A stretch of 64,000 bases of DNA from positions 5,393,642 through 5,457,641 of the forward strand of contig OX442422.1 in the NCBI GenBank assembly GCA_949361645.1, in the 5' to 3' direction. The position numbers and the translations under genes were made by a program. Below the pieces are notes generated by a model. It was not told the origin of the DNA. It ran no database searches and saw only the letters and a list, made by a program, of their open reading frames with translations. Source of the DNA: Spongilla lacustris (Eukaryota; Porifera; Demospongiae; Spongillida; Spongillidae). Below are positions 35,056-46,400 of this stretch, one piece after another (position 1 is the stretch's first letter; the number at the start of each line of letters is the position of its first letter).

Positions 35056-36386
35056 ATGGCCACGACAGAACATAACCTGGACGTGGTGAATAGTCAGCCA
35101 ACTAGTGACGGGCCTCCACGAGTTGAAGCTCAGATAATCACTGCACTTCATGTAAGTATAAGCATGTACACAGTTGTGTTGCATACGATCGAGCGTTGAA
35201 ACTTCAGCAAGCAGTGACCGGGCCCAGCCATGACCAGCCACATCAGGTAAGTACGGGCATACGCTGGTATAAAATTGTACGACAGTTATAACTTTTGAAA
35301 GTGTCAGCCTGAGTCTGTGATCGGACGCTACCCTGACCCGCCTCCAGTTTACTCGGATAAACATCAGGTAAACAAGCGCATACTGGTAAAAATATTTCCA
35401 TCTGATTATTCATTTTAGCTTCAAGTCTTACCACTGCCTACCGTTGTAGCAGGAACATCAGGTAATACTATGACTGAAGATGTTTATTCATGCAGCTATA
35501 TGCTTTTAGTTTTACCATGGGATCCTATATACTATGCAATAGTTAGGTAGATAAAAATAATAATATGATTGGATATCAGGTTTGCATCAATAGTCTTGTG
35601 CATGGGTGTAAACAAGTGTCAACAAATGAGCAGATCAAAATAGCACTGACGTGATATACATGTATAGTGATATAAAATTATTTTTACACCAGTCTTATTC
35701 AGTGTCTTATTTTAACGCTATTTGCATTTGGGTACATCATAAATTCTAAACGGGGCCTCTCTTGTTTCATATTATACGTGCATGCCCTGCTGTCTTCGTT
35801 ATCTCCCCATGCATTAGTGCACCCGTCGGCCTCGCCCTCGCAGCGCCGGAGAAGTACACCGGTCAGCCCTAGTAGTACGAACCCACATTGGCAGTACTAC
35901 GAGGAACTTCCCCGAACCCATCCGATTAATATCTGGCATTGCTGTTGCTATGCGGAGGATGCGGAAAATAAGTTGTGGTTAGACCCTTCAAAGAAGGGTC
36001 CGCTACGCGCACTCTGTCTGGTATTACTGGACACGATAATAGTGCTGCTGTGTCTCTTATTGCTCACACCAATTATTCTTATTTTACCAGTGATTGCGAT
36101 TTTCTGGATGCTTGGAGTTTGCTGTGTCAAGAGTGGTATGCAATGTACAGATCAAGACAGCGATGATTTCTGTGAAGATTTCAACGGCAATGATGCGTGG
36201 AAAACTGATGATCATATTTGCTGTATTCTAGCTCCGTGCAATAAAGGAAATCTTTGTACGCTGACCGTACTTTTGGCCTGGTCGATCATCTGCCCCTGCC
36301 CCCCTGGTTTCGCAACGGTAGTGTGCTTGGGCATGTACTGTCTTTATAACTGTATCTGTCATAAGGAGTGCGTACATTTCCTTTAA
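35056..36386 (+). CDS. PPxY-containing, cysteine-rich membrane protein, paralogue 2 (five exons)
   Basis: Exons: 35,056-35,151; 35,208-35,246; 35,308-35,367; 35,419-35,461; 35,818-36,386, giving 268 codons plus stop with the same intron phases as paralogue 1. The PPxY motif is kept with a different third residue (PPVY, residues 57-60), as are YEEL, the CCC cluster and both hydrophobic segments, which are nearly identical in sequence. The acidic loop between the membrane segments is the fast-changing part (CTDQDSDDFCEDFNGND here; CTDGDDFCEDCFEDAW in paralogue 1). The upstream acceptor used by paralogue 1 (CCCTAG) is destroyed here; the next AG (35,816-35,817, GCATTAG) keeps the frame, so that is the predicted junction. 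An AATAAA signal follows at 36,507. The function is unknown; the N-terminal half would face WW-domain proteins if it is cytosolic. Confidence 0.8.
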
Positions 36387-36506
36387 CCTGCTGCAGGCTA
36401 GGGTGTATGATGTGTATCTTTTAAAAAGTGTATAAAAATTCCCTATCAGTTGTCTATTCAAATGTGCATGACTGAGTGTTTGAATTGAATGTTTTAACAT
36501 GTATCA

Positions 36507-36512
36507 AATAAA
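36507..36512 (+). promoter_or_regulatory. AATAAA polyadenylation signal of paralogue 2
   Basis: Canonical hexamer 120 bases after the stop codon of paralogue 2. The corresponding region of copy 1 (about 29,950) lacks it because about 400 bp are absent there, so the two genes probably end differently. Confidence 0.5.
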
Positions 36513-37771
36513 TGTATCCAATCCTTTTGCCCGGTCCATGCAAAAGGTTCCTTGTCATTATCTGGTATACGTAGCTTGTTTGGAGTGAATCGAAAATAGT
36601 GCATGGTATAGTTGAATACATGAGAAGTCGACGAAAGAACGTACATGTAACTGTGACATTTGAAAATCCCTTAATATGTGATTATTGCTAATCTAAAATG
36701 AATTTATGAATATTTCCTTTTCTACTCCGCGCCCCGCCTACCTGAACTTCTTACCTTCATTATATTTACTATGCTACGTGTACATAATGCCTGCAGGCTC
36801 CTAACCAGAATAAGAACTTCAACCCTGCATGCTTTCACTGCGGTAAACATGAGGTATAAAGCTCAGGTTTACACACAGTTACTTATGTTTACAACGAAGC
36901 AGAGATAATCCAGCTCTGAACGAAGCAAACCTGATGTTTACGAAAGGTGGTAAAGTCTGAGTTTACGCATCGCAAATATGCATGATATCACATTTGGTAT
37001 ACATGTACATGTAGCTTTACACTTCCTCGTAAAAGCCAGGTCTATATTTAGCACTATTGAGTGTGGCAGCTTTTATTTTTAGATCTACAGCCAGCTGTAT
37101 ATGTTTTAATTCAAATTGGTTAGCGTTCATGAATTGCAAAAACAAATAGCAGTATACAACACATAAGAAAATTAAAAAGTCCACTTTTGCAGCATGGCGG
37201 AAGCATGGGTGCTGAGGAAGCTAGGGTTCGCTCCGTGCCACCGTTTGCGCCGCTCTGCTGGTGCGCCTTTGCTCAATTATTTGTTAGGAATTCGAAAGCT
37301 AACCCCCGTATATTCTTCATCTTCTCCTGATTCCACTGTGGACAGATCATGTACTCTACATGAAGTACATGTATATTTTACTTACTTTTGACGAGCTGGC
37401 GAAGTTTCTGTACAACATGCCATGCATGCATGCATGGTGAGCATTTTTTTTAAGGTTAAAAGCTGGAGACCTACGTGATGCATTTGTTTTTAGTCTCTGC
37501 ATGCTTCAAGTTGGCTCTCACCACCAGCGCAGCATATTTTCAGGTGCTGACACTGCAGAGTATTTAATACATAAGAGATAACACATACTAGTACGGTTAG
37601 TACCAGCTCAGCTGCTAGCCTTACGCTCCGATTGCATTTGACTGAGAACTTATGAAGCTGTCTGGATTGCTCAAGCATAGCTTTCCTGTTGAGATGCATG
37701 TAATACATGTACATGTATATGTACCATTGCTTATCCATTCCACTGCTGTTAACATAAACTACTCCACTCAC

Positions 37772-38114
37772 CTCTCCACAGCACTATGGTTAAAAGCATT
37801 TCCCATGCAGTTGTCAATAATCTCAGCCTGCTTCTCTTCAATGAGTGGTGTGCAGTTAGGCTGTTCTGCTATCAGCCTCTGCGCTTCAAGGTCCAGCAGC
37901 TACAGAGGGATAAGGTACAAAACATTATTGCAGCATGCAGAAGCACAAAACATTAATTTGCAATCATACACATGCATACATGCATACATGTTGTACTTAC
38001 ACCCAATTTGTCCTCAATCACAGTCAGATATCTTTCCACTTCTTCGTGTCTTCTAATTAACGCCTCCACACTGGACAGGTCCTTCCCATAATCCTCAGCT
38101 AACAGTACCTTGGC
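37772..38114 (-). CDS. Spectrin-repeat exons (partial gene)
   Basis: Two minus-strand exons, 38,114-38,001 (38 codons, phase 0 at both ends; TCTCAG acceptor, GTAAGT donor) and 37,899-37,772 (42 codons plus two bases; TGTAG acceptor, GTGAGT donor). Joined, they read AKVLLAEDYGKDLSSVEAL, then HEEVERYLTVIEDKLG, then LLDLEAQRLIAEQPN and EEKQAEIIDNC. This is the classic middle of a spectrin repeat (SEDYGKDL..VQ.LLKKH..LE..L.A...). The tryptophan expected in the third helix (DNW) is Cys, and the following residues no longer fit well. I find no neighbouring spectrin exons within several kilobases, so this is either the visible edge of a large gene with long introns or a relic. Confidence 0.7.
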
Positions 38115-38440
38115 CTGAGACAGAAGTGGTCGTACGTATCCATTATGAAGGAGGGTGGGGTCTATACATGTACATGTGCACATGTGCACATGTGTACAGT
38201 TGACAATATTTATAAATGTACATGTACATGTACATGTATAATAATATCCTTTAAAACTACTATCGAGAGTTACTTTAGTAACTCTCATATAAGATTTAAC
38301 CCCGATTATAAATGTCATTTTTAAAAGGGACCCGCTGGCCGCTTCTAATGGGACTCCTATCAATTGGATGGCTTAGCTAATTGTTGGTATCGAACAAGAA
38401 ATCAAAAGAGAGTTGTTTTGTGTTTGTTTGATGTCAAAAA
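38115..38440. repeat. (TGTACA)n-rich spacer
   Basis: 38,163-38,240 is rich in ACATGTACATGT. This palindromic word is scattered through the whole window. No gene. Confidence 0.6.
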
Positions 38441-38519
38441 ACCGTGTGGTTCAAGAGAACAAAAGGGATTCTGTTTTTCCTCGTCCCCAGACGAACAGCG
38501 GCCATTTCTCCTTCCTTTA

Positions 38520-38770
38520 TTTGTAAAGAACTCGAGATAAGAACCGTGCCAAAGGACGCGAATGGTGCCAATACGTTCAAAATTTCAAGCGGTAGTGCCC
38601 TTTTGAGTCAGATATACGTGGATCATATTGGACTTTGAACTTACAATACATTATAACATATATACAAATATTGAGTACTTTACTGGGGAAAAAATTCAAC
38701 ACGGGAGCCGTTTCAAAGGATGTCAATGGTATCAATAGGTTCAGAATTTCAAGCTATATCTGTACAAGTG
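38520..38770. repeat. Dispersed repeat, two direct copies
   Basis: AAGGACGCGAATGGTGCCAA...TTCAAAATTTCAAGCGG (about 38,552-38,592) is echoed by AAGGATGTCAATGGTATCAA...TTCAGAATTTCAAGC (38,716-38,755), and by an inverted copy at about 58,550-58,600. This looks like one end of an unknown interspersed element. Confidence 0.55.
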
Positions 38771-40288
38771 AGTAAGTTCATTGGGATCGCTTGTTACAGT
38801 AGTTCTATTGGGCAATATATAATTGTCTACATAACATTACTTTCCTTTACAGTATCAGTACATGTGTATGTTAAACATTCTCTGTGAGAAAGTGGATAGT
38901 ATACAAATCCAACATGACAGTTACTATCACTATTGTAAATGTGGACAAATCAAATCAGGTGACAGTACCATGTCCATGAGAAATGAAGGAGAGAAACATA
39001 ATAATACCATACAGGTTAGATACATGTATATTGATGTTGCACAACCTTTGCCTTCACTTAGGCACCTGAAGCAAATTTAGAAAAAGTTGTTTCATGCCTC
39101 TTTTAAAGCCATGTATAAAATTTTTGCTTCACCATGCACATTCTTTTGCACATGCAGCACATTTTACATGTCACCGTCACTATTTCACATCTGGTACACA
39201 AAGTACACTGTACAACACATACTGCACATTTTCAGGGGCTAACGATAAATTTTGCCTACATTTATCTCCTGGAGAATAAAAAACCTAAGCGAAAGCAAAA
39301 AAAAAAAACAAGTTTAGAGCTGCTCATATAATATGTTCATGTCTTCAAACAGTTTGCCATTCGTTGCAACATCTTCAGTTGCATAGTGTGCACAGGTAGG
39401 TATACAGGTAGTGGTATCCTACCAAACAAATTACCTTAAATCCGCAGATACACATGTACATGTAGGCTAAGGCCTACATTCATACATATATCATTGGTAG
39501 CACATGTAATAGTCTTCACTACTGCATTCGATAATTAAGATAAGGGGGGTTTGGTGGTGACAGGCATGTCAAAGGCAGCTAACTTTCGTATGCCAGTTGG
39601 TTGGTGGATGAGTCATTCCCAGCTTTTAGTGTCACACTGAGATTGGCTTGATTTTCTTAATGCTTTCATTGGGTAAACCCTAGGCACCCTACGAGTAGTT
39701 TAATTTAGCGGTGACAGGCAAAGTTAATTTTATATGGGTAATGATAGGGACACAATTAATTGCATGACCAATTTTTGAGGTTCACAGCCACTGCTGGAGA
39801 GTGATGCCTATTCATTATAGTATAAATGATCACTACAACATTTCTACTTGAAGCTGTTGTATCCAAGACCACAGTTGTAGATTGGCCAATCAACTATCAC
39901 TGTTTGAGGCCTGGACCCTCATCACCCCAGCCTCTCCTATTTCCTATGTTTGTATCAAATACATGTTTGTGTATTTTCATATTCACAAATACATGTACAT
40001 ATACCTGCATAAATATGTACATATGTGCACCCCAGTCTTCATACATGTAGTTTGGAGGTCCATGTTGAGGAACATGAGTTACATGTATGTGTGGTTATAA
40101 TAGTGCAGTACATGACGTGTTACACGATGTTACATGGAACAAGACAATCCCAAAGTGATGTTATACATGTAAATGTATATAAGTTGCAGGGTCATTGGCT
40201 TTGTCATGTTCATATTATTGCACAAAAGTACTACCTGTACATGTACATTTATTAATGCATGTTGACTGAACTATTACACCCACTCCAG
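38771..40288. other. Upstream region of the first ankyrin exons, no gene firmly seen
   Basis: 38,930-39,250 matches 55,735-56,000, the intron before the terminal exon of the complete ankyrin gene, so this is duplicated ankyrin-gene intron. A possible 108-base exon at 38,851-38,958 (TTACAG acceptor, GTGACA donor) has no recognisable domain. Confidence 0.4.
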
Positions 40289-41563
40289 AGTAGTGATAGA
40301 CCATTACACTATGCTGCCAAAAGGAGGTAATACTGCTTGTGTGGAACATCTTCTTTCCTCTCCTGGTATTGATGTGACCATGACAAATGGGGTGAGATTA
40401 CATTTCTACATGTATGTACAAGTGCCTATTAATAATAAAGTGTCATGGGATTTTATAACAGAACCACATGTAACTACTTTCAAACCTCACCAAATTTAAA
40501 CTTATATGTGTATTGGTTGCTATATTACAATATAATTTGTGTACATATAAGGACACACATGATTTTAACTAAATTACACATTTAGGAATGAAAAATGTAT
40601 GTATATACATGTATAGTGATGTAGGATTAATATTAGATGGCAATAGACTAAGAAGTACATAGACAAGTAATTTAGACAATTATACTGACCTACATGTATA
40701 CGTACATGTACATAACACCTGTACACACTACTGTATGTATTGGTTGTAATATAGGAGTCATTGAAATGCAGACATTCTATTTCCTTAATTATCAAACACA
40801 TCTACAAATACAAATACATTTCGTAGTGAACAAAGGTGAATGTTCATGCAAAATTGTCCCCTTACAGTAAACATATGAAATGAAGCACAGTTTTTACAAA
40901 ATCACACCATAAATGGTTATTGGTATGAAGTATGTTTACATGTTATGTTTCAAATTAAGCAAAGGGAAGGAATACAAATAAAAAACTCTGTCTCCCTTCT
41001 TTGTAAATGCAGTGCATAATGCACTGTTATAATGACATCATTGATCATATTGCTTATAGGTAGTCAAAATGTGTAGTACCAGCTGGCTTGATTTACGTGA
41101 TCGGGCCTTGTGATAAAGGTTGTAAAACTGCCTGGCCATGAAAGTAAAACTACTACATGTTGTTATATTGTTGCAAAGGGACACTCAGGTACCTCGCATG
41201 AGGATTATTACTTAGAACCTTGCATAGCCCACATGTATCCATGCATGTTTGGGTGACATTATATTATTATTGGGGATATGTGGTTGATTGGGAGGTATAT
41301 ACTGTCATGGAGGAGGCAGGGAGATACGTTGTCATATTGTAGCACTTTTTTTGACACCCCCACAGAGGTATATGTATTGCTATTAATAAATTTGTACATT
41401 GCATATGCTTTAGGATGGTGAAACTCCATTACACATTGCTGCAAAGGGAGGTCATGTTACTTGTGTGCAACATCTCCTTTCCGCTCCTGGTATCAATGTG
41501 GATACTACATTCCTGACAATTTGTGACCGAGGAAGACGCATGGTGTCCCTATTAGCTTTTTAA
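40289..41563 (+). pseudogene. 3' part of an ankyrin-repeat gene (two exons, first frameshifted)
   Basis: Exon 40,289-40,391 encodes an ankyrin repeat (CVEHLLSSPGIDVTM) but is 103 nt long. One extra A in the AAAAGG run at about 40,319 shifts the frame and brings a TAA into phase. Exon 41,414-41,563 begins after CTTTAG and encodes DGETPLHIAAKGGHVTCVQ, then the ankyrin second helix, then GINVDTTF and a short unique tail to TAA (49 codons). It is homologous to the terminal exon of the gene at 49-56 kb (INVDIAF), so this is a gene end. No start is visible. It could be a decayed gene, or a live one that skips the faulty phase-0 exon. Confidence 0.65.
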
Positions 41564-42453
41564 TTTGTATGGGACCACATATCCACCCTTCTTACCTGTA
41601 ACAGCAGTAAAGGTGCAAACCAGTCACCAAGTAAGGAAAGCCAAGAGGATGCGTGTGGGGCTGATGCCAATTAATGCACTATTAATTTGCCAATGATTAT
41701 TTATATATATATTGGAACGATAAATCACAATTCCTTAAATAATAGAGTGCATGTATAGCCAGTTTTACAGCTTAGTATAGCTGCTTATGCCAACTTGGAA
41801 TTAAACCTCATGGTGGAACGCAGCTCTGACTCTGACAAAGCAGTAATCAAGACATACATATCATGTATACATGCAGAAGTCATGGCTGTACTATTATCTT
41901 AAAGACACTTTGTGATACAAAGGTATTGTTTTGTCAAATGTTTGATGCATGTGTCATGAACACCAAACCAGTGCCTTTCCCATAAAAATTCTCACTTTCG
42001 AAAAGATCCACAAGATATTAAAATTAACAAAAATGAATTAATACTTCCTAATAACATTTAATCAAAAACACGTCGTTTTAGAGGCATCCATGTGCCCCGA
42101 TATTTTACTGATAACTTGCCGAAATTATTAATATCTATATTCAAACCACTAAATCAAGATATAATGGCCCCTAAATCTAGTACATTGCAAAAATGAAAAA
42201 AAAAATCAAGATTTCACTTCTAAATGGAAGTAGTAATTAAATACAATTTGAAGCTTTTAAATAACCACCCACCTTACATTTTACGATTTATTAACATTAA
42301 TATTGAAATGAATATGATCTTGAGACTTTTATTTATATTAGTTAACCATTAAAGATTATATATATTTTAAATTCACCAGCATGTCTTCTTTTGCCTACAT
42401 GTATCATACACTGTATACATGATGATGACTGCCTGAATAATTGCACACTTCAG
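41564..42453. other. Intergenic or intron, no gene seen
   Basis: AT-rich sequence between a terminal ankyrin exon and the next ankyrin-like exon. I looked here for a first exon like the one at 49,115 and found none. Confidence 0.5.
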
Positions 42454-42556
42454 TATGGTACACCATTACACTGTGCTGCAAGGGGAGGTCATACTACTTG
42501 TGTGAAACATACATCTCCTTTCCACTCCTGGCATTGATGTGAACATTACTGATACA
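42454..42556 (+). pseudogene. Ankyrin exon with a 4-base insertion
   Basis: It has a CTTCAG acceptor and a GTGAGT donor and encodes YGTPLHCAARGGHTTCVKH. It then contains an extra four bases (CATACATCTCC instead of CATCTCC) that shift the frame before the PGIDVNI end. It is 103 nt long. As the exon is flanked by phase-0 junctions, splicing it out would leave the frame intact. Confidence 0.75.
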
Positions 42557-43211
42557 GTGAGTTGGTTATGATGTAGAAGTATGTCCATTAGGAACATACA
42601 TGTATACATGTACATGTACTAATAGAGGGGCTGTACACACTCTTTGAAACAGTGTGAGGGGATGTAGACCTGTGAGTAAGTGGTAGAGTTTTGTTTAGTG
42701 AAAGAACTGCAATGCGTTTCCTGAAATACATACATAAATAAAACCAAAATAGGTATGGGAGGGGGGGGGGGGAGGATCTATAGATGTAAAGCATACATGT
42801 ACACACAAATACATAATGTAAATGCACTCATTTATTTGGAGTGTGACTTGGGCTTGTGAAGACCACAAGGCTTATACATGTATTGGATAGTAAAATAATA
42901 TATACATGTATGGACATGTAAAAAGCACATTATATACATGTAATACAACAGATATGGACATACTGCTTGCATGTATGTGGGCACCAGAATGTTTTTGAGG
43001 GGAAAGGTGGTGTGAAAACTTAAAGTACTGTGTAGTACCTATTACACTGCACTGTATCGCATGTTCATTACAATGGTGTCACAGAGTGATGACTATTGTG
43101 TCTCAGCTGTCTACTTGGATGAAATAAGAGAATCTCGTGTTAACAATTTGTGTTCAGTGAAATGCAATTGACAAAAGCCTTTTTAACCATGTGTCTATTT
43201 ACTGTCTGCAT

Positions 43212-43260
43212 GGATGGTTTCCGTAAGAATTCTGGTGTTGGTATGAACATAAAAGATATG
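43212..43260 (+). pseudogene. Truncated ankyrin exon remnant
   Basis: Only the two ends of an ankyrin exon remain. TTCTGGTGTTGGTATGAACA...AAAGATATG followed by GTGAGCTGG aligns with the usual CCTGGTATTGATGTGAACATTAAGGATATG and its donor. The middle is deleted. Confidence 0.6.
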
Positions 43261-43452
43261 GTGAGCTGGTCCATTGAATGTTAAATGATGTGTGTTTCTT
43301 TATATATGCATTTCCTAAACATGTACATGTGCATGTATGTGGGATGGGAACCTTCATGCTTTCTATATTTACCTATAACATGTACACCCTACATTTACAT
43401 ATAGTTTAAAGAGCTACCAACCAGATTGGATGAACTATTGAATGCACTCCAG

Positions 43453-46400
43453 AGTGGTTCAAAGCCATTACATCGTGCTGCAATTGATGGTCATAGTACA
43501 TATTGTACTTGTGTGGAACATCTCCTTAACACTCGTGGTATTGATTTGAGCATTATGGATAAGGTTAGACATGTATAAATAATATAAATTCAAGTGCCCT
43601 TAAAATGCACTATATGTACACATCTATGTACAGTATTACAATGGCCCCCCCCCCCCCCCCCCCCCCCTCCTATTATAATGAGTTTAAATTGGCATCACAA
43701 AGTGTTATGTCTTCAGTTCCCTTTGGATCTAAGGCTAAGCATCCCATCCCACAACATTCCCATTAAGGGAGCACAGCTGACTATAAACCAAAGAACACCT
43801 AAGCATTTGTTTCATAATGATTGGAAAACAGTGTGCTTAAACATCACATCCAATCTATACACATTGATTTACTTCATAACAAACTACTTAGTGTATTCAA
43901 GATCAGGTACATGTACTTGTACATGTAATCACAGATAGTTCTAAAGAGACTAGGGACTACACAAGTCGAGGTCCAAAGAACTGAATTTTTGTACGCTTAC
44001 GTGTGTGTATATACATATTCATGAATGTGAAGACTTTGCATTGTGTGGTGCTGTTGTTTAAAGTGCCCGAAGATTGCAGAAGGCCACCAATGAAGAAAGT
44101 GTACCCTCATAATCCCAAGTTCTGGTCAATCTCAATATAACAAAGATACATGTATATACATGTAGAAATACAACTATACACGTTGCACACACAAACTTCT
44201 CATTCCCCTCTCCCGCCCAAATGTGAAACATGAATGATACATTTTCTAATGTAATCTTGTATTCACATGATCCGCCAGTGGGTTAGATCGCACAATGAAC
44301 TACACAACATACATGTACTATCCAGGATGGTCATATTCCACTATTACTTCTTGCTGCAAGTTTAGGCGAAGATATTTGGGTGGAGTGTCTCCTTTCAATT
44401 CCTGCTATTGATGTGAACATTAAGAATATGGTGAGTTGTTCCTCTTAACATTTAAAAGTGTGTGGTTAACTTTAGAAGCATGTTTCTTATGAACAGATAT
44501 ACCAAAATATACATTTACATGAACATGTATGCGCTAATAAATGTTGTGTTTCTAGATGTCAGGTTAAGAGGCAAACATTTGTAGTAAATTGATCTGACCA
44601 CATGCACGCCCTCATCTTTTACATATATTTCTATTGCATGAAAAAAAAAAATTTAAGCCCTGAAATGCTTCATGGTATGCACATCATTGTACAGGGAAAA
44701 CCTTGTCGGATTGGTGCTGAATAGTTGATGAATCGTATTGTATCCCCTTGCCCATCACTTTTTCCCCAAATTTCCACCCCTGCGTTCACTTGTTTGTCAA
44801 GCATTGGCATGGCTTGCCATCATTGTACTGTTTCATGCAGTTAAGTATAAAAATCCCCTCCATAAACATGTATTTTGTATGAATAATATACAGATGCATG
44901 TCTCTTATGAACAGATACATGTGCATGTGCTAATTTAGACAAAATGTAGAAGGAGGCCGGAGGCCGTTATACATAAACATTTCATCCAATCTCATGCCCT
45001 GGCTGTCCGGTGCACAAGACAACATTTGCCATCCCAATTTATTTGTCTCATGAACAAAATACATGTATGTACATTCTTCTTTGGAGCAGACTTCATTTTG
45101 ATATATATTTTTGGTACATTCCAATGGCTTACCCCTTATATAACATCACTTTTATGTGACCATGTTGACTTAAGTATCGTACCTCAGCACGGGTATACTC
45201 CATTACACCTTGCTATAAGAGGAGGTCATGTTACTTGTGTGGAACATCTCCTTTGTACTCCTGGTATTGATTTTAACGTAACGCGTGAGGTGAGTTGGTC
45301 CATCAAACGTTAAGAGGCACATTGTACAATGTGGTGGTTTATCCATAATATACATGTACATACAGTGTACAGTGGTGTTCACCGAAAGAGGGGAAAAATG
45401 CAATGATGCACATTTTTGATTTGATCTCATGAATGGCTAACTTGTATGGTCGCCTGAACTTAACACTAGTGCGGGCTAATGCCCGGTCTCTCCTCTTAAG
45501 ATATATCATCCAGGAGGGCGATACATGTACCTAAACTTAACTTTGTAGTTAGTGTGTTTTATTTATGTGAGTAGTGTACGTATGTATGTATGTGTATGTG
45601 TATTGTTGATATTATATTGAATTGTATATATTTATATCATGTCAATTACATTTTAGATTCACAATTTACTTCTGAACAGAGTGCATTTGCTTTAATTCAA
45701 CAAAACAATGCACCATGCATATACATGTAGTAAACAACTGCTGATCAGGTTGGATGTTCAAGGCTATAACTCCTCTATACTTTGCAGTTAAGCTACCAAA
45801 TTTTTCTTGTATGTACCAAATACAGGTGAGTACCTATAATGTTGTGTTGAGCTCTTAAGTCTCACTCGCTGTGGAGATCGGTAGGAAAGTATCGCTTTCC
45901 AGAGGGAGGCGGGGTCTTCGTATGAGTTCAGACAATTTAGTTTGACTTAAGGATTAAAATTGATTTTTTCTAAATGTGAGGTCTCTAGGGTATCTATATA
46001 ATTGTTTATAATTTTTTGGCAGCTTGCTATCGACAATAAACAATCCATGAAATGTTAAAAATCTTAACATTGAAAGCCACTTTCACTCCGTATATCGTAG
46101 TAAACGTGTACCACATTATCATGATATTTGTTTTTGTACTTATTCTATCAAGTATTCTACATGTAGAAATGCTTTTAAAAGTTGCGTACAGTGCTTACAA
46201 ACGCAAATCTTTGCTACATTTTTACTATGATATACGGAGAAATCCTAAAAACGGGTGAAAAATGGCTTTCAATGTGAAGATTTTTAATTGTTTAATGCCG
46301 ATAGCAAGCTGCCAAAAAAATATTTATAAAATATGTGGATACCCCAGAGACTTCCATTTAGAAGTAGTCAATTTTAATCATTAAGTCAAACTAATTTGTC

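Larger units (their letters stand above)
33036..37590. repeat. 5-kb tandem duplication B, copy 2
   Basis: Direct repeat of 26,953-31,985. It differs by a C-run insertion (about 33,388-33,440), a 411-bp insertion bounded by a 20-bp direct repeat (33,529-33,959), a longer 21-bp minisatellite, the absence of the hAT-like element, and about 400 bp downstream of the gene that are missing from copy 1. Confidence 0.9.
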
